Shown here: piece after piece, positions 61,800-64,000 of the stretch
Numbering within the stretch: position 1 is the first letter of the stretch
Layout: each line of letters begins with the position of its first letter
Source of the DNA: Streptomyces albogriseolus
GTDB taxonomy: Bacteria > Actinomycetota > Actinomycetes > Streptomycetales > Streptomycetaceae
DNA length: 64,000 nucleotides
NCBI GenBank assembly: GCA_014650475.1
Contig: BMVA01000008.1
Location: 248,001 to 312,000 of the forward strand
Direction: 5' to 3'
Made by a program: the position numbers and the translations under genes
The notes under the pieces: generated by a model
Told to the model about the DNA's origin: nothing
Database searches by the model: none
What the model saw: the letters and a program-made list of their open reading frames with translations, nothing else

Positions 61800-62621
61800 T
61801 CAACTCCCCACACTCCTGTACGACCTCAGACCCGTCCGCCACGCCAGCCCCGCCAGCGCGCAGCACCCCGCCGCCACCAGCGGCGACGCGAACGCCGCCC
61901 ACCCCGGCAGCGCCAGCGGGTACGGGCGTCCCAGGACGTGCGCGGCGGGCACCCAGTTCACGAAGGCCAGCGGCAGCACGAACGTCACCCCGCGCACCAG
62001 GTCCTTCCCGAACACCGCCGGCGGGTACTGCAGCATCGTCGTCCCGCCGTACGTGAAGGCGTTCTGCACCTCCGCCGCGTCCTGCGCGTAGATCTGGAAC
62101 GCCGCGCCCGCCACGAACACCGCGACGAAGATCACCGCGCCGGACACCAGCATCAGCGGCAGCAGCAGCGCCTTCGACACCGTCCAGTCGATGTCCGCCG
62201 CCACCAGCGCCCAGCCCAGCACCGCCCCGCCCTGCGCGATCCGCCCCAGGCGGCGCAGCGAGAAACGGTCCCCGCCGACCTGTGCGAGCACCGACACGGG
62301 ACGCACCAGCAGCACGTCGAAGGAGCCGTCCCGGATCCGCGAACCGAGCTGCGGCATCGACCCGGCCGCGAGATGCGCGAGCCCGAACGACGTCACCGAC
62401 GCCCCGTACAGGAACGCCACCTCGGGCAGCGACCAGCCGGCCAGCGAGTCGACCTGCGAGAACATCAGCAGGATTCCGACGAAGTCCAACCCCGTCATCA
62501 CCAGGTTGCCGAACAGCGTGACGACGAACGACGCCCGGTAGGTCATCCCGGACCGCACCCACATCCCGGCGATCAACCGGTACGCCCGCAGCCCCTCCAG
62601 CACCGCGCCGCGCTCAGCCAC
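61800..62621 (-). CDS. ABC-2 family permease
   Basis: 273 residues, GTG 62621 overlapping the next permease gene by 8 nt. Six hydrophobic segments. Motifs RDGSFDVLLVRPVSVLAQVGGDRF and AFTYGGTTMLQYPPAVFGKDLVRG are typical of the DUF990-type (ABC-2) permeases in actinobacteria, which export unknown substrates. Upstream of the ATPase gene by 8 nt. Confidence 0.8.
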   Translation of the reverse strand: MAERGAVLEGLRAYRLIAGMWVRSGMTYRASFVVTLFGNLVMTGLDFVGILLMFSQVDSLAGWSLPEVAFLYGASVTSFGLAHLAAGSMPQLGSRIRDGSFDVLLVRPVSVLAQVGGDRFSLRRLGRIAQGGAVLGWALVAADIDWTVSKALLLPLMLVSGAVIFVAVFVAGAAFQIYAQDAAEVQNAFTYGGTTMLQYPPAVFGKDLVRGVTFVLPLAFVNWVPAAHVLGRPYPLALPGWAAFASPLVAAGCCALAGLAWRTGLRSYRSVGS

Positions 62622-63414
62622 CCTGCACCACCACCCGGCGCGTGGCCGCCGACTGCAGCAGCCTGCCCGCCGCGAGCAGCAGCACCGCCCACATCGCCTG
62701 GAAGGCGAACGCCCCCGCCACGGCCGTCTCCCCCATCAGCACGTCCGCCGGGACCTGGAGCTGCGCCGCCCACGGCAGCGCCCGCGCCACCTCGCCGAAC
62801 ACGCCCGGGAAGACGTTCAGCGGCAGCACCATGCCCGAGAAGAACACCCCGAGGATCATCAGCACCTGGTTGACGCCCGTGCCGTCCAGCAGCCAGAACA
62901 CGCTCAGCGCCACCAGATAGCGGATCCCGAAGCTCACCAGGGCCGCCAGCGCCAGCGCCACCGCGAACCACACCCAGGTGTCGAAGCGCGTGGGCAGCGC
63001 CGTCGGGAAGAACAGCCCGCCCACCAGGAACGGCACCACCCCGCGCCCCAGCAGCTGGAACGCCGCCCGGCCCAGGTCGCCCGCCAGCCACCACAGCTGA
63101 AGATCCGCCGGCCGGTACAGGTCCACCGCGATCTCACCGGTGCGGATGCGCTCCATCAGCTCCGTCTCGACGCCGCCCCCCTGCAGCGCCAGCGCCGCGA
63201 ACAGGCACTGCGCCAGCCACACGTACGTCACCGCCTGCGCCTGGTCGTAGCCGCCGAGGTCCGGACGCTCGTCCCACAGCGCCAGATACGTGTACACGAG
63301 GATCAGCCCGAAGACCGTGTTGGTGAACACCCCGGCCGCGGTCGCCGCCCGGTACGACGCGTACCGCCGGAACCCCCGGGCCGCCACGGCCAGGTACAAC
63401 CGTGCCGAACCCAC
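62614..63414 (-). CDS. ABC-2 family permease
   Basis: 266 residues, GTG 63414 with GGAGG upstream. Six hydrophobic segments; IRTGEIAVDLYRPADLQLWWLAGDLGRA and MILGVFFSGMVLPLNVFPGVFGEVARALPWAAQLQVPADVLMG are the matching permease motifs. Pairs with the previous permease as a heterodimer. First gene of the three-gene operon. Confidence 0.8.
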   Translation of the reverse strand: MGSARLYLAVAARGFRRYASYRAATAAGVFTNTVFGLILVYTYLALWDERPDLGGYDQAQAVTYVWLAQCLFAALALQGGGVETELMERIRTGEIAVDLYRPADLQLWWLAGDLGRAAFQLLGRGVVPFLVGGLFFPTALPTRFDTWVWFAVALALAALVSFGIRYLVALSVFWLLDGTGVNQVLMILGVFFSGMVLPLNVFPGVFGEVARALPWAAQLQVPADVLMGETAVAGAFAFQAMWAVLLLAAGRLLQSAATRRVVVQGG

Positions 63415-63620
63415 CCCTTTCCTCCCCTTCCGCCGCGGACACCGAAGCGCAGGAGCCTAATGCGCGCGCCGATTGCGCCGCCACGGGTTTTCCGGCCCGT
63501 ACTCCGGTCAGGTGAACACCCGGCGCGGCCGTACGGCGGGAGCCGCAGGGTGCACGACGCGCGTCGCCGCCCGGCGAACGCGGCGACGGATGCGACAGTC
63601 TTCAATAAGAGGCACGCACC
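63415..63620. other. intergenic region between exporter operon and PBP gene
   Basis: 206 nt; no gene that I can support. TTCAATAAG (63601-63609) is AT-rich and may be part of a promoter toward the downstream gene. Confidence 0.3.
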
Positions 63621-63651
63621 AGGCGTACGCGCACACATGACGCGTACGCCT
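63621..63651. promoter_or_regulatory. inverted repeat upstream of the PBP-like gene
   Basis: AGGCGTACGCG (63621-63631) and CGCGTACGCCT (63641-63651) form a perfect 11-bp inverted repeat with a 9-nt spacer. GAGGCGTACGG (63658-63668) is a third half-site. Candidate operator 50 nt before the gene. Confidence 0.5.
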
Positions 63652-63703
63652 ACGCATGAGGCGTACGGGAACGAACGAGGCGAATCAGGAGTCCGTGCAC
63701 GAC

Positions 63704-64000
63704 ATGAGCGACGAGCCGCAGCCGAAGAAGCCCCGCCCGGGCTGGGCATCGCACGAGCCTCAGGCGGCCGACACGCCCGACGACGCCCGGGACGACACCC
63801 GGACGGACGCAGCCGGCCTCCCACGATCGAATGAATCCGACGGGGAAGCCGACGGGCACGGTGAGCCCGGCCCCGCCTCCGCGAAAACCGGCGCCTCCGC
63901 GACGGCCGGCGCCTCCGCGAAGAAGGCCGCCCGCGAGGAGCGCCGCGCCGCCCTCAAGGCCCGCCGCACCGGCTGGCGCCGCCTCGTCCCCACCTGGCGC
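63704..64000 (+). CDS. 5' part of a probable penicillin-binding/transglycosylase protein, runs out of window
   Basis: 99 codons open to the window end, no stop. Start ATG 63704 or GTG 63695 (AGGAG at 63687-63691). The sequence begins MSDEPQPKKPRPGWASHEPQ, is polar with Ala/Lys repeats (TGASATAGASAKKAAREERRAA), and ends RRTGWRRLVPTWR. This N-terminal pattern, a polar cytosolic part followed by RRLVPTWR just before the membrane helix, is that of Streptomyces class A penicillin-binding proteins. The catalytic part is not in view, so the identification is from the N-terminus only. Confidence 0.5.
   Translation, partial: MSDEPQPKKPRPGWASHEPQAADTPDDARDDTRTDAAGLPRSNESDGEADGHGEPGPASAKTGASATAGASAKKAAREERRAALKARRTGWRRLVPTWR

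Overview
The window is a stretch of Streptomyces chromosome. The evidence is very high G+C with codon third positions almost always G or C, GTG and TTG starts, three tRNA-Lys(CUU) copies, many leaderless genes, and gene orders typical of the genus: cslA-glxA-cslZ with a neighbouring LPMO, ehuBCDA, and an RsbW-like ATPase / XRE / DUF397 trio. I recognise the order cdgA ... ehu ... LPMO ... cslA from memory of the S. coelicolor core chromosome. No plasmid, transposase, integrase, CRISPR array or secondary-metabolite cluster is visible.

Layout. 1-8.4 kb: the 3' part of an XRE/TPR regulator, a TetR/membrane-protein pair with two inverted operators, a histidine phosphatase, a PAP2 phosphatase, and a three-gene operon (RecB/Cas4-like nuclease, unknown protein, SF1 helicase) read from a promoter of the DNA-damage RecA-NDp/PafBC type. 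8.5-15.5 kb: an LLM oxidoreductase behind a SigR-type promoter, a CdgA-like GGDEF-EAL protein, an M6 protease, tRNA-Lys, a small primase-family protein, and a EutA/maleate-isomerase-like protein. 15.7-19.7 kb: the ehuBCDA ABC importer and an IclR regulator. 19.8-29.1 kb: a cell-surface glycan region with LPMO (DasR-type sites), an SPFH protein, an NlpC/P60-like protein, cslA-glxA and cslZ, separated by two more tRNA-Lys genes. 29.4-42.3 kb: class F sortase and its secreted partner, a HAD-IIA phosphatase, ROK regulator / Gfo-Idh-MocA oxidoreductase / UPF0303, a tail-anchored cysteine-rich protein, FAH hydrolase, second YidC with DUF6412, HxlR/MFS pair, SEC-C protein and a haloperoxidase-type hydrolase.

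42.4-49.0 kb looks like an accessory insert: codon usage is less GC-biased, a DUF1801 gene is broken, and a divergent pair encodes an SRA-HNH (type IV, modified-DNA) nuclease and a 1051-residue PLD-nuclease/SF2 helicase/DUF3427 protein. The RsbW-like ATPase, XRE and DUF397 genes follow. This is the best candidate for an undescribed defence system. A weaker DNA-damage-type promoter motif also precedes the helicase.

49-64 kb returns to ordinary chromosome: GNAT, DUF1963, a large leucine-rich-repeat protein, an acetyltransferase/TetR pair with an operator on the start codon, Hsp20/DUF2267, an MFS transporter, DUF445, an SGNH hydrolase, a DUF1707 protein, a three-gene ABC-2 exporter, and the first codons of a probable penicillin-binding protein.

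At least nine genes have a TANNNT -10 box 6-7 nt before the start codon and no Shine-Dalgarno sequence, so leaderless transcription is common here.
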